From NCBI GenBank assembly GCA_030039775.1, contig JASHUX010000229.1, forward strand, positions 1 through 7,895: a DNA stretch of 7,895 bases. Direction: 5' to 3'. Shown here in pieces: positions 1 to 5,656 of the stretch. Numbering within the stretch: position 1 is the first letter of the stretch; every line of letters starts with the position of its first letter. Below the pieces are notes generated by a model. That model did no database searches, had not been told where the DNA came from, and saw only the letters and a list, made by a program, of their open reading frames with translations. This DNA is from Alphaproteobacteria bacterium (GTDB lineage: Bacteria > Pseudomonadota > Alphaproteobacteria > ATCC43930 > CGMCC-115725). The position numbers and the translations under genes are program-made.

Positions 1-686
1 ACTTCGCGCGGCCCGACAGTATCGTGGACGGCATTGGCGTTTACGAGACACGCAAGCGGATCGGCGCCGAGCTCGCCCGCGAAAGCCATGTCTCCGCCGA
101 TCTGGTGATTCCGGTGCCGGACTCCGGCGTACCCGCGGCGATCGGCTACGCGGCCGAATGCCGCCTGCCTTTCGAGCTCGGGATCATCCGTAACCACTAT
201 GTCGGCCGCACCTTTATCGAGCCGACCGATCAAATCCGCCATCTCGGCGTCAAGCTCAAGCACAACGTCAACAAGAGCCAGATCGCCGGCAAACGCGTCA
301 TCCTGGTCGACGATTCGATCGTGCGCGGCACCACGTCGATGAAGATCGTCGAAATGTTCCGTCATGCCGGCGCCGCCGAAGTGCATATGCGGATTTCCAG
401 CCCGCCGACCAGTCATTCGTGCTTCTACGGGATTGCGACGCCGGAACGACAGGATTTGCTCGCCTCTCATATGAGCGTCGACGAGATCGCCAAGCATATC
501 GGCGTGGACTCGCTCGCTTTCGTATCGATTGACGGCTTGTACCGCGCCATGGGCGAGATGCGGCGCGATCCGGCGGCGCCGAAATTTTGCGACGCCTGCT
601 TCACCGGCGATTATCCCATCCCGTTGGTCGACCACGAGGCCGGCAAGGTCTCGACCCAATTGTCGCTCCTCACCGAAACGGCGTGA
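1..686 (+). CDS. purF: Amidophosphoribosyltransferase (glutamine PRPP amidotransferase), C-terminal part, 5' truncated by window edge
   Basis: PurF catalyses the first committed step of purine synthesis in the cytosol: PRPP plus glutamine gives 5-phosphoribosylamine. Only the phosphoribosyltransferase half is in the window. The frame is open from base 3 and begins FARPDS, a conserved PurF stretch, so the true start lies upstream and the GTG at 24 is not a start. The PRPP-binding signature [13 protein letters not shown] is at 297-335. The protein is of the Bacillus-type iron-sulfur class: a cysteine in SCFYG (codon 420-422) and the CDAC pair (codons 588-590 and 597-599) match known 4Fe-4S ligands. 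The N-terminal glutaminase domain and the remaining cysteine ligand would be upstream. The stop (684-686) overlaps the GTG of the next gene, suggesting co-transcription. Identification is firm; cluster integrity is inferred from the cysteines. Confidence 0.97.
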   Translation, partial: FARPDSIVDGIGVYETRKRIGAELARESHVSADLVIPVPDSGVPAAIGYAAECRLPFELGIIRNHYVGRTFIEPTDQIRHLGVKLKHNVNKSQIAGKRVILVDDSIVRGTTSMKIVEMFRHAGAAEVHMRISSPPTSHSCFYGIATPERQDLLASHMSVDEIAKHIGVDSLAFVSIDGLYRAMGEMRRDPAAPKFCDACFTGDYPIPLVDHEAGKVSTQLSLLTETA

Positions 687-1384
687 ACCGCCTTCACGAC
701 CGTCTAGCACTGATTACGGGTGCGACACGTGGGATCGGTGCGGCCGTGGCGAAGCGCTTTGCCGTCGAGGGTGCGCACGTCATCCTGGTGGGGCGCACGC
801 AAGGCGCGCTCGAGGAACTCGACGACGAGATTGGCGAGGCCGGCGGCAAAGCGACGCTGGTGCCGCTCGATCTGCGAAAATTCGCTGACATCGACCGCAT
901 GGGCCTCGGCCTTCACGAGCGTTTCGGCAAGCTCGACATCCTCGTTGGCAATGCCGGCGTACTGCCTCATTTGGCACCGACCGGTCATCTCGATCCGAGC
1001 GTTTGGCAGGAGATCGTCGATGTGAACCTGACCGCCAATTGGCGGCTTATCCGGTCGCTCGACCCGCTGTTGCGCCGCTCGGACGCCGGCCGCGCGATCT
1101 TCACGACCTGCCTGGCGGGCCGCGAGGCCGGCGCTTATTGGAACGCTTATGCCGCGGCGAAGGCAGGTCTTGAAGCGCTGGTCCGGTCCTACGCCGTGGA
1201 AGTTTCGAATGCGCCGATCCGCGCTAATCTGGTTGATCCGGGACCGGTCCACACCAAGCTGCGAAACAACGCGTTTCCGGGCGAGAACAAGGCGCTCTTG
1301 CGCACGCCGGAAGAAGTGACCGAGCCGTTCGTGGCTGCCGCCGCGGAGGATTGCGCGCGGAACGGAGAAATCTTCACCCCCTAG
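683..1384 (+). CDS. Short-chain dehydrogenase/reductase (SDR) coupled to purF
   Basis: This is a classical SDR, predicted to be a cytosolic NAD(P)-dependent oxidoreductase of unknown substrate. I place the start at GTG 683, giving 233 aa. It overlaps the purF stop as GTGA and puts the nucleotide-binding motif TGATRGIG at residues 12-19, as expected. The ATG at 587 would overlap purF by 100 bases and add non-SDR sequence. Other landmarks are D63 in LDL, NAG at 90-92, N115 in VNL, and the active-site YAAAK with Y156 and K160. The residue 13 before the tyrosine, normally the catalytic serine, is C143 ([10 protein letters not shown]). No Shine-Dalgarno is visible before 683, so translation probably depends on coupling to purF. 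Related SDRs directly follow purF in other alphaproteobacteria. A specific purine role is not shown. Fold assignment is firm, reaction unknown. Confidence 0.9.
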   Translation: MNRLHDRLALITGATRGIGAAVAKRFAVEGAHVILVGRTQGALEELDDEIGEAGGKATLVPLDLRKFADIDRMGLGLHERFGKLDILVGNAGVLPHLAPTGHLDPSVWQEIVDVNLTANWRLIRSLDPLLRRSDAGRAIFTTCLAGREAGAYWNAYAAAKAGLEALVRSYAVEVSNAPIRANLVDPGPVHTKLRNNAFPGENKALLRTPEEVTEPFVAAAAEDCARNGEIFTP

Positions 1385-1446
1385 CGCCGGTGCCGTATGC
1401 TCGGCATTAGGCGAGGCCGTGGCCGTGCTCAATAAACGAAAATCGT

Positions 1447-1453
1447 GGGAGGG
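1447..1453 (+). promoter_or_regulatory. Ribosome binding site of the MHS transporter gene
   Basis: GGGAGGG lies three bases before ATG 1457, with its GGAG core five bases away. It decides the start: the in-frame GTG at 1445 overlaps this site and has no comparable site of its own. The strong site contrasts with its absence at the upstream SDR junction, so the transporter is translated independently. No clear promoter or terminator was seen in 1385-1446. Confidence 0.75.
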
Positions 1454-1456
1454 ATT

Positions 1457-2779
1457 ATGGTCGTTGTTCCGGATGCCGTTGAAACCATCCCGCCGCGCGA
1501 GCAAGCCCGAAAATATCGCCGTCTGTTGGGCTCGGCGCTCTCGGGCTCAGCGATCGAATGGTACGATTTCGGTCTCTATGGGCTCCTCGCGCCGATCATC
1601 TTCAATAAGATTTTTTTCGCCGCGGCGATGTCGCCGTGGGTGAAGAACATTTTTGTCATGGTGATATTCGGCATCGGCTTTTTCGGCCGGCCGGTCGGCG
1701 GGCTGATCTTCGCGCATTTCGGCGACAAGATCGGGCGGAAGCCGATGATGGTCGTCACCATGTCGCTGATCGGCGTCGCCAGCACCTTGATCGGCTGTAT
1801 CCCGAGTTACGCCCAGATCGGCGTCGCTGCGCCGATCATCCTGACCTTCCTCCGCTTCGTGCAAGGCTGCGCCCTGGGTGGTGAATCCACCGGCGCGCCG
1901 ATCCTGACCATGGAGAGCGCACCGCAGGGACGACGCGGCTTGTTCGCGTCGATCGCGCAGATGGGTGCGGCCGGCGGCGCCATCCTATCGTCGCTGGCGG
2001 TGCAAGCCGTGTTGCACTTGTCCCCTGACCAGCTCTTGGCCTGGGGCTGGCGCCTGCCCTATCTCGCGAGCGTCATCATCGTAGGTATCGGTCTCTATAT
2101 CCGCGTCAAGGTCGATGAATCGCCGGCTTTCGTTAAACGCACCGCCGAGGCCGGCGTGTCGCGCATTCCGCTGTTCGACGTATTGCGCTTCGCACCAAAG
2201 GCGGCCCTAATCGTGTTTCTGTGCGCCCTTTGTGAATCCAGCATCGCCTTTCTCCCCGGCGTTTACGGCCTGCAATACGGCACCCAAACCCTCCACATCC
2301 CGGCGCTCCTCATGATTCAGGGCGGCTTGTGCGGTGTGGTGGTCTGCCTGTTTCTCGGCCCGACTATGGGGTGGCTGTCGGACAAGATCGGGCGCCGGCC
2401 GCTGATGATCGCCGGGTTCGTCCTGGCGGTAATTCACATCGTGTTCGTCTTTTTCACGCTGCTCGAAACACGTGACCCGTACCTGATCATGCTCGCGAGC
2501 GCGCTATCGCCGGCGATCCTGACGCCGCTGACGCTGTGCGTCGAAGGCAGCTTCTATGCGGAGCTCTTCGAGGATGCCCGGTTACGCTACTCCGGCAACA
2601 CGCTTGGGCGTCAGTTCGGCACCGCGTTCGGCGGCGGCCTGATCCCGACAATCGCCACCAGCATGGTCGCGGCGATGGGCGGGAGCCTGTGGGGCATCAA
2701 GGCCTATTTCTGCCTCCTGGCGCTCATGGCGATTGCCGCCGTGCTGTTCGCGCCGGAGACCAAGAACCGGAAGGTATAA
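1457..2779 (+). CDS. MFS transporter, metabolite:H+ symporter (MHS) family
   Basis: This is a 440-aa inner-membrane protein, predicted to have 12 helices, of the MHS branch of the major facilitator superfamily (relatives: ProP, KgtP, ShiA, citrate carriers). Family marks in order: EWYDF at 34-38 at the first helix, GRPVGG at 77-82, loop 2-3 signature GDKIGRKP at 89-96, RFVQGCALGGE at 133-143, WGWRLPY at 196-202, ESPAF at 221-225, the second-half copy SDKIGRRP at 308-315, FYAELF at 367-372, and a PET ending at 433-435. The length is normal for the family. The likely role is proton-coupled uptake of a small organic acid, amino acid or betaine; the substrate cannot be read from sequence. It lies 72 bases after the SDR stop with its own ribosome binding site, and its stop is two bases from that of the convergent zeta gene. 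It is not a usual member of the purine cluster. Confidence 0.93.
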   Translation: MVVVPDAVETIPPREQARKYRRLLGSALSGSAIEWYDFGLYGLLAPIIFNKIFFAAAMSPWVKNIFVMVIFGIGFFGRPVGGLIFAHFGDKIGRKPMMVVTMSLIGVASTLIGCIPSYAQIGVAAPIILTFLRFVQGCALGGESTGAPILTMESAPQGRRGLFASIAQMGAAGGAILSSLAVQAVLHLSPDQLLAWGWRLPYLASVIIVGIGLYIRVKVDESPAFVKRTAEAGVSRIPLFDVLRFAPKAALIVFLCALCESSIAFLPGVYGLQYGTQTLHIPALLMIQGGLCGVVVCLFLGPTMGWLSDKIGRRPLMIAGFVLAVIHIVFVFFTLLETRDPYLIMLASALSPAILTPLTLCVEGSFYAELFEDARLRYSGNTLGRQFGTAFGGGLIPTIATSMVAAMGGSLWGIKAYFCLLALMAIAAVLFAPETKNRKV

Positions 2780-2781
2780 AT

Positions 2782-3099
2782 CTATTTCGGCGCCCCAAGC
2801 TCGACCTTCGCCTGGGCCAGTGCCTTTTCGAGCTCAACCGTGACGCGGTGGCGGTCGATGCCTTTTCCCGCGAGATCGGCGACGAGCTTAGCGATGACAT
2901 GTTCCTCGCCGTCCTTGCCAAGCTCAGCGGCGACGACAGACGCAACGTAAGCCTCCTCCTCGGCGCCCGATTTCCCGAGCAAGCCGGCGGCCCAATGGCC
3001 CGCGATCTTGTTGCGTCGTGACTTCACTTTGAACGCAAATTCCTGATCGTTCTGATATCTGCGCTCGAAACTCTGTTCACGTTCGTCAAAACTGCTCAT
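2782..3099 (-). CDS. Zeta-type inhibitor of F1Fo-ATP synthase (former DUF1476)
   Basis: This 105-aa soluble protein starts MSSFDEREQSFERRYQND and continues through SRRNKIAGHWAAGLLG, the characteristic beginning of the alphaproteobacterial ATP synthase zeta subunit. In Paracoccus denitrificans the zeta N-terminus inserts into F1 and blocks ATP hydrolysis. The rest, from about residue 40, is charged and alanine-rich, consistent with the family's four-helix fold. The start is ATG at 3099-3097: AAAGGGG (plus-strand 3106-3112) sits six bases upstream, and the length equals the family norm. A GTG further upstream at 3150 would add 17 unrelated residues and overlap the divergent NRDE gene. It is encoded away from the atp operons, beside purine genes, which is a usual location in this class. 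Its stop is separated from the transporter stop by two bases. Identification is confident from family knowledge. Confidence 0.93.
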   Translation of the reverse strand: MSSFDEREQSFERRYQNDQEFAFKVKSRRNKIAGHWAAGLLGKSGAEEEAYVASVVAAELGKDGEEHVIAKLVADLAGKGIDRHRVTVELEKALAQAKVELGAPK

Positions 3100-3142
3100 A
3101 AAAGACCCCTTTCGCGGCCTCCCTATAACGTAAGACCTCGCG
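3100..3142. other. Divergent intergenic region between zeta and NRDE genes
   Basis: These 43 bases separate two divergent starts and hold the zeta ribosome binding site (CCCCTTT at 3106-3112, read on the minus strand). TATAAC at 3124-3129 resembles a -10 box for the plus strand, and the complement (TTATAG) could serve the minus strand. No matching -35 element is visible for either, so promoter assignment stays weak. The NRDE gene has no clear Shine-Dalgarno; with this -10 its leader would be under ten bases, close to leaderless. Confidence 0.3.
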
Positions 3143-3889
3143 ATGTGCACTCTGATCCTGCTGCGGCGTCCCGGTCACGACTGGCCCGTAATCGTCGGCG
3201 CCAACCGCGACGAGATGAAGGCGCGGCCGTGGCGTGCGCCGGCGCGGCACTGGCCCGACCGACCGGAGGTTTTAGCGGGGCTCGACGAACTGGCGGGGGG
3301 ATCCTGGCTCGGCATCAACGATCACGGCGTCGTCGCCGGGATTCTCAACCGGCATGGTTCCCTTGGGCCCGCGCAGGGTCAGCGTTCGCGTGGCGAATTG
3401 GTGCTTGAGGCGCTGGACCATGCCGATGCGGCCGCCGCTGCAGCAGCGCTCGCAGCGATCGATCCGCGTGCGTATCGCACGTTCAACATGATCGTCGCCG
3501 ACTCCCGCGACGCGTTCTGGTTGCGCCATGCCGACGACACGGGCACGGCGCCAGTCGAGGCTCGCTCGGTGAAGGAAGGCCTGTCGATGATCGCGTCGGG
3601 CGAGATCGACGATCCGGACATCGCGCGACTTAGGCGTTTTCGCCCGCGCTTTCTGGCCTCACCGGTCCCGGATCCGGACGCAGGCGACTGGTCGGCTTGG
3701 GAGAATTTGTTGAGCAAAGATGGCGGCGGCCCCGACCATGCCTTGCGGTTCGATACCGACCGCGGCTTCGCCACGGTGTCGAGCGCGCTCGTCGCCCTAC
3801 CGTCGCACAACAAGCCGGAACTCGAACCGCGCTTCCGGTTTCGCGGTTATTTTCCAATTGTTACACCGTGGGCGGATTTGTCCTTGTGA
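3143..3889 (+). CDS. NRDE (TANGO2-like) family protein
   Basis: This 248-aa protein belongs to the NRDE family, whose eukaryotic member is TANGO2. It starts MCTLILL, with cysteine directly after the initiator methionine, then has the family-naming NRDE motif at residues 21-24, GGSWLG at 52-57 and GVVAGILNRHG at 62-72. A C-terminal GFATVSSALVAL stretch at 208-219 resembles the conserved end-region motif. The fold is thought to be Ntn-hydrolase-like, with Cys2 as the exposed candidate nucleophile, but no accepted reaction exists for bacterial members. There is no signal peptide or membrane segment, so it is probably cytosolic. ATG 3143 is chosen because it places the Cys directly after Met. It is divergent from zeta and lies 68 bases upstream of purC. 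It may share a transcript with purC, although a candidate promoter lies between them. Confidence 0.9.
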   Translation: MCTLILLRRPGHDWPVIVGANRDEMKARPWRAPARHWPDRPEVLAGLDELAGGSWLGINDHGVVAGILNRHGSLGPAQGQRSRGELVLEALDHADAAAAAAALAAIDPRAYRTFNMIVADSRDAFWLRHADDTGTAPVEARSVKEGLSMIASGEIDDPDIARLRRFRPRFLASPVPDPDAGDWSAWENLLSKDGGGPDHALRFDTDRGFATVSSALVALPSHNKPELEPRFRFRGYFPIVTPWADLSL

Positions 3890-3893
3890 GCGA

Positions 3894-3922
3894 TTGTTTC
3901 GCGCCATCCCGCTTGCTATAGA
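3894..3922 (+). promoter_or_regulatory. Candidate sigma-70 promoter of the purCSQL operon
   Basis: TTGTTT (3894-3899) and TATAGA (3917-3922) are separated by 17 bases, the ideal spacing, in the only gap before purC. The boxes match consensus at three and four of six positions, so this is a moderate prediction. Transcription would start near 3929, leaving a leader of about 30 bases. That leaves no room for a purine riboswitch. Confidence 0.4.
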
Positions 3923-3932
3923 GTCATCCCTA

Positions 3933-3948
3933 ACCTTCGTACGGAGGT
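3933..3948 (+). promoter_or_regulatory. purC ribosome binding site inside a small hairpin
   Basis: GGAGGT at 3943-3948 is a near-perfect Shine-Dalgarno nine bases before ATG 3958. It is also the 3' arm of an inverted repeat: ACCTTC (3933-3938), loop GTAC (3939-3942), GGAGGT (3943-3948). Five Watson-Crick pairs and one U-G pair would cover all six bases of the site in the mRNA. The repeat is directly visible; formation of the hairpin and any regulation by it are inference. Confidence 0.55.
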
Positions 3949-3957
3949 GGCCGGGCC

Positions 3958-4722
3958 ATGAGTCGTCGCAAGCAAATCTACGAAGGCAAGGCCAAAGTTC
4001 TGTTCGAGGGCCCCGAACCCGGGACCATCGTCCAATATTTCAAGGATGACGCCACCGCCTTCAACAACCAGAAGCGCGGCACTATCACCGGCAAGGGCGT
4101 CCTCAACAACCGTATCAGCGAATTCCTGATGATGCGGATCGCCGAAATCGGCGTGCCGACGCATTTTGTCCGCCGTCTCAACATGCGCGAGCAACTGGTG
4201 CGCGCCGTCGAGATCATCCCGCTCGAGATAGTGGTGCGCAACGTCGTGGCGGGCTCGCTCGCGAAGCGGCTCGGCATGGAGGAAGGCACGCCGCTCGCGC
4301 GCTCGATCGTCGAATATTATTTTAAGAACGACGCGCTCGGCGACCCGATGGTGTCGGAGGAGCATGTCACCGCGTTCTCCTGGGCGACGACGCATGAGCT
4401 GGACGAGATCATGCAAATGGCGCTCCGCATCAACGATTTCCTGTGCGGTCTGTTCGTGGGCATCGGCATCCGCCTCGTGGACTTCAAGCTTGAGTTCGGC
4501 CGGCTCTACGACAAGGGCGAAAGCCGCATCGTGCTGGCCGACGAGATCAGCCCCGACAATTGCCGCTTGTGGGATTCGAAGACCAACGAAAAACTCGACA
4601 AGGATCGGTTCCGCCGCGATCTGGGTCACGTCGAGGAGGCCTATCAGGAAGTGGCACGGCGGCTCGGCATCTTGCCGGAGTCAGGCCCGGTCGATGTTCG
4701 CGCGACCGATACGCTGCAATGA
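3958..4722 (+). CDS. purC: Phosphoribosylaminoimidazole-succinocarboxamide synthase (SAICAR synthetase)
   Basis: PurC condenses CAIR with aspartate using ATP to form SAICAR, a cytosolic step of purine synthesis. The 254-aa length is typical of the single-domain bacterial enzyme. Recognisable motifs are QIYEGKAK at residues 6-13 (ATP-binding glycine-rich region), NNRISEFLM at 50-58, the substrate-binding [12 protein letters not shown] at 93-104, LVDFKLEFG at 173-181 and [14 protein letters not shown] at 193-206. ATG 3958 is supported by GGAGGT nine bases upstream. It is the first gene of a purC-purS-purQ-purL block, and its TGA overlaps the purS ATG by four bases. Expression may be limited by the hairpin over its ribosome binding site. 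Assignment is firm. Confidence 0.98.
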   Translation: MSRRKQIYEGKAKVLFEGPEPGTIVQYFKDDATAFNNQKRGTITGKGVLNNRISEFLMMRIAEIGVPTHFVRRLNMREQLVRAVEIIPLEIVVRNVVAGSLAKRLGMEEGTPLARSIVEYYFKNDALGDPMVSEEHVTAFSWATTHELDEIMQMALRINDFLCGLFVGIGIRLVDFKLEFGRLYDKGESRIVLADEISPDNCRLWDSKTNEKLDKDRFRRDLGHVEEAYQEVARRLGILPESGPVDVRATDTLQ

Positions 4723-4961
4723 AGGCACGTGTTCACGTCATGCCCAAGCCGGGCGTGCTCGACCCGCAGGGCAAGGCAGTGGCGCAAGCCCTCGCATCGC
4801 TTGGTTTCAAGGGCGTCGGCGAGGTTCGCCAGGGCAAAGTCATCGATCTCGAACTGACCGAGACCGACCCTGCTCTCGCGCGGGACGCGGTCGATCAGAT
4901 GTGCCGAAAGCTTTTGGCCAATACGGTGGTTGAAAGTTATGGAATCGAGCTAGACACTTAA
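4719..4961 (+). CDS. purS: FGAM synthetase subunit PurS
   Basis: PurS is the small subunit that dimerises and bridges PurQ and PurL in the three-part FGAM synthetase, helping pass ammonia from glutaminase to synthetase. The 80-aa protein begins [20 protein letters not shown], the standard PurS opening with the PGVLDPQG motif at residues 11-18. It continues with [12 protein letters not shown] at 29-40 and [14 protein letters not shown] at 65-78. The length is normal. ATG 4719 overlaps the purC stop (ATGA). No Shine-Dalgarno is seen, so translation is probably coupled to purC. Its TAA ends five bases before purQ. A longer reading from 4560 inside purC is spurious. Confidence 0.97.
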   Translation: MKARVHVMPKPGVLDPQGKAVAQALASLGFKGVGEVRQGKVIDLELTETDPALARDAVDQMCRKLLANTVVESYGIELDT

Positions 4962-4966
4962 AAGGT

Positions 4967-5656
4967 ATGCAAGCGGCGATCGTCATTTTCCCTGGCTCCA
5001 ATCGCGAGCAGGACGTGTTCGACGCCCTGCACCGCGCCACCGGCAAGCCGCCGCTCAAAATCTGGCACCGCGACACCGAGCTGCCGAAGCTCGATCTGAT
5101 CGTCATTCCGGGCGGTTTCTCCTATGGCGATTACTTACGCTGCGGCGCGATGGCGGCGCATTCGCCCATCATGCGCGAGGTCGCGGCGCGCGCTCGGGCC
5201 GGTACGCCCGTGCTCGGCATTTGCAACGGCTTCCAAATCCTCACCGAGGCGCATTTATTGCCTGGCGTGCTGTTGGTGAATCGCACGCTCAAGTTCCACT
5301 GCAAAGACATCTGTCTCCGCGTCGAGACCAGCGAAAGCCCGTTCACGCGCGGCTACAACGCCGGTCAAGTGATCCGCGTGCCGGTGGCGCATCACGATGG
5401 GAATTATTTCGCGGACAGGGACACGCTCGATCGGCTCGAAGGCGATGGGCGGATCGCGTTTCGCTATTGCGGTGGCGATGGCGACCTCACCGAGGAGGCC
5501 AATCACAACGGCTCGATCCGCAATATCGCGGGCGTGTTCGACGAGCGCCGCCGCGTGCTCGGGCTAATGCCTCATCCCGAGGACGCCACCGACGCGCTGC
5601 TCGGGAATACCGACGGCATGGGGTTCTTCAAGGGCATGGCGGAGGCCCTCGGTTGA
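4967..5656 (+). CDS. purQ: FGAM synthetase glutaminase subunit PurQ
   Basis: PurQ is the class I glutamine amidotransferase subunit, hydrolysing glutamine to give ammonia for PurL. The 229-aa length is usual. The N-terminus has the FPGSNRE motif at residues 8-14 and [14 protein letters not shown] at 48-61. The nucleophile is C86 in GICNGFQIL, and the rest of the triad is H203 and E205 in MPHPEDA. Internal landmarks include ANHNGS at 178-183. ATG 4967 is five bases after the purS stop. The only Shine-Dalgarno-like sequence, AAAGG at 4961-4965, is one base from the ATG, too close to be efficient, so re-initiation after purS is likely. The stop overlaps the purL TTG. Assignment is firm. Confidence 0.97.
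   Translation: MQAAIVIFPGSNREQDVFDALHRATGKPPLKIWHRDTELPKLDLIVIPGGFSYGDYLRCGAMAAHSPIMREVAARARAGTPVLGICNGFQILTEAHLLPGVLLVNRTLKFHCKDICLRVETSESPFTRGYNAGQVIRVPVAHHDGNYFADRDTLDRLEGDGRIAFRYCGGDGDLTEEANHNGSIRNIAGVFDERRRVLGLMPHPEDATDALLGNTDGMGFFKGMAEALG
5641..5645 (+). promoter_or_regulatory. Ribosome binding site of purL, supporting a TTG start
   Basis: GGAGG inside the last codons of purQ lies seven bases before TTG 5653. It is the best Shine-Dalgarno in this part of the operon and supports the otherwise unusual TTG as the purL start. The next in-frame ATG (5722) would remove 23 conserved residues. Confidence 0.75.

Noticed and set aside
1392..1426. GC-rich inverted repeats after the SDR gene, considered as a terminator
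   Set aside because: The stems are only four bases and there is no T run; not a credible intrinsic terminator.
704..1504. Long minus-strand open frame opposite the SDR gene (266 codons)
   Set aside because: It lies fully antisense to a well-supported SDR, has arginine-rich low-complexity content and no recognisable domain; typical of GC-rich shadows.
1611..1617. Run of seven T in the transporter gene, considered as a slippage or frameshift site
   Set aside because: The reading frame is intact on both sides with normal family motifs; the run just encodes an Ile-Phe-Phe stretch in a membrane region.
3112..3143. Inverted repeat TCGCG...CGCGA around a TATAAC box in the zeta/NRDE gap, considered as an operator
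   Set aside because: The five-base arms are self-similar CG-rich words 22 bases apart, expected by chance in this composition.
3890..3957. Possible purine riboswitch ahead of purC
   Set aside because: The spacer is only 68 bases, with a likely leader near 30 bases, too short for a purine or PRPP aptamer, and no such core is visible.
3916..4629. Minus-strand open frame opposite purC (237 codons)
   Set aside because: It is antisense to unmistakable purC and rich in Asp, Ala, His and Arg as expected from the complement of GC-rich codons.
5221..5652. Apparent 5' extension of purL through purQ, suggesting a fused protein
   Set aside because: The added residues are an out-of-frame reading of purQ with Arg-rich nonsense; purQ itself is complete with its catalytic triad in the other frame.
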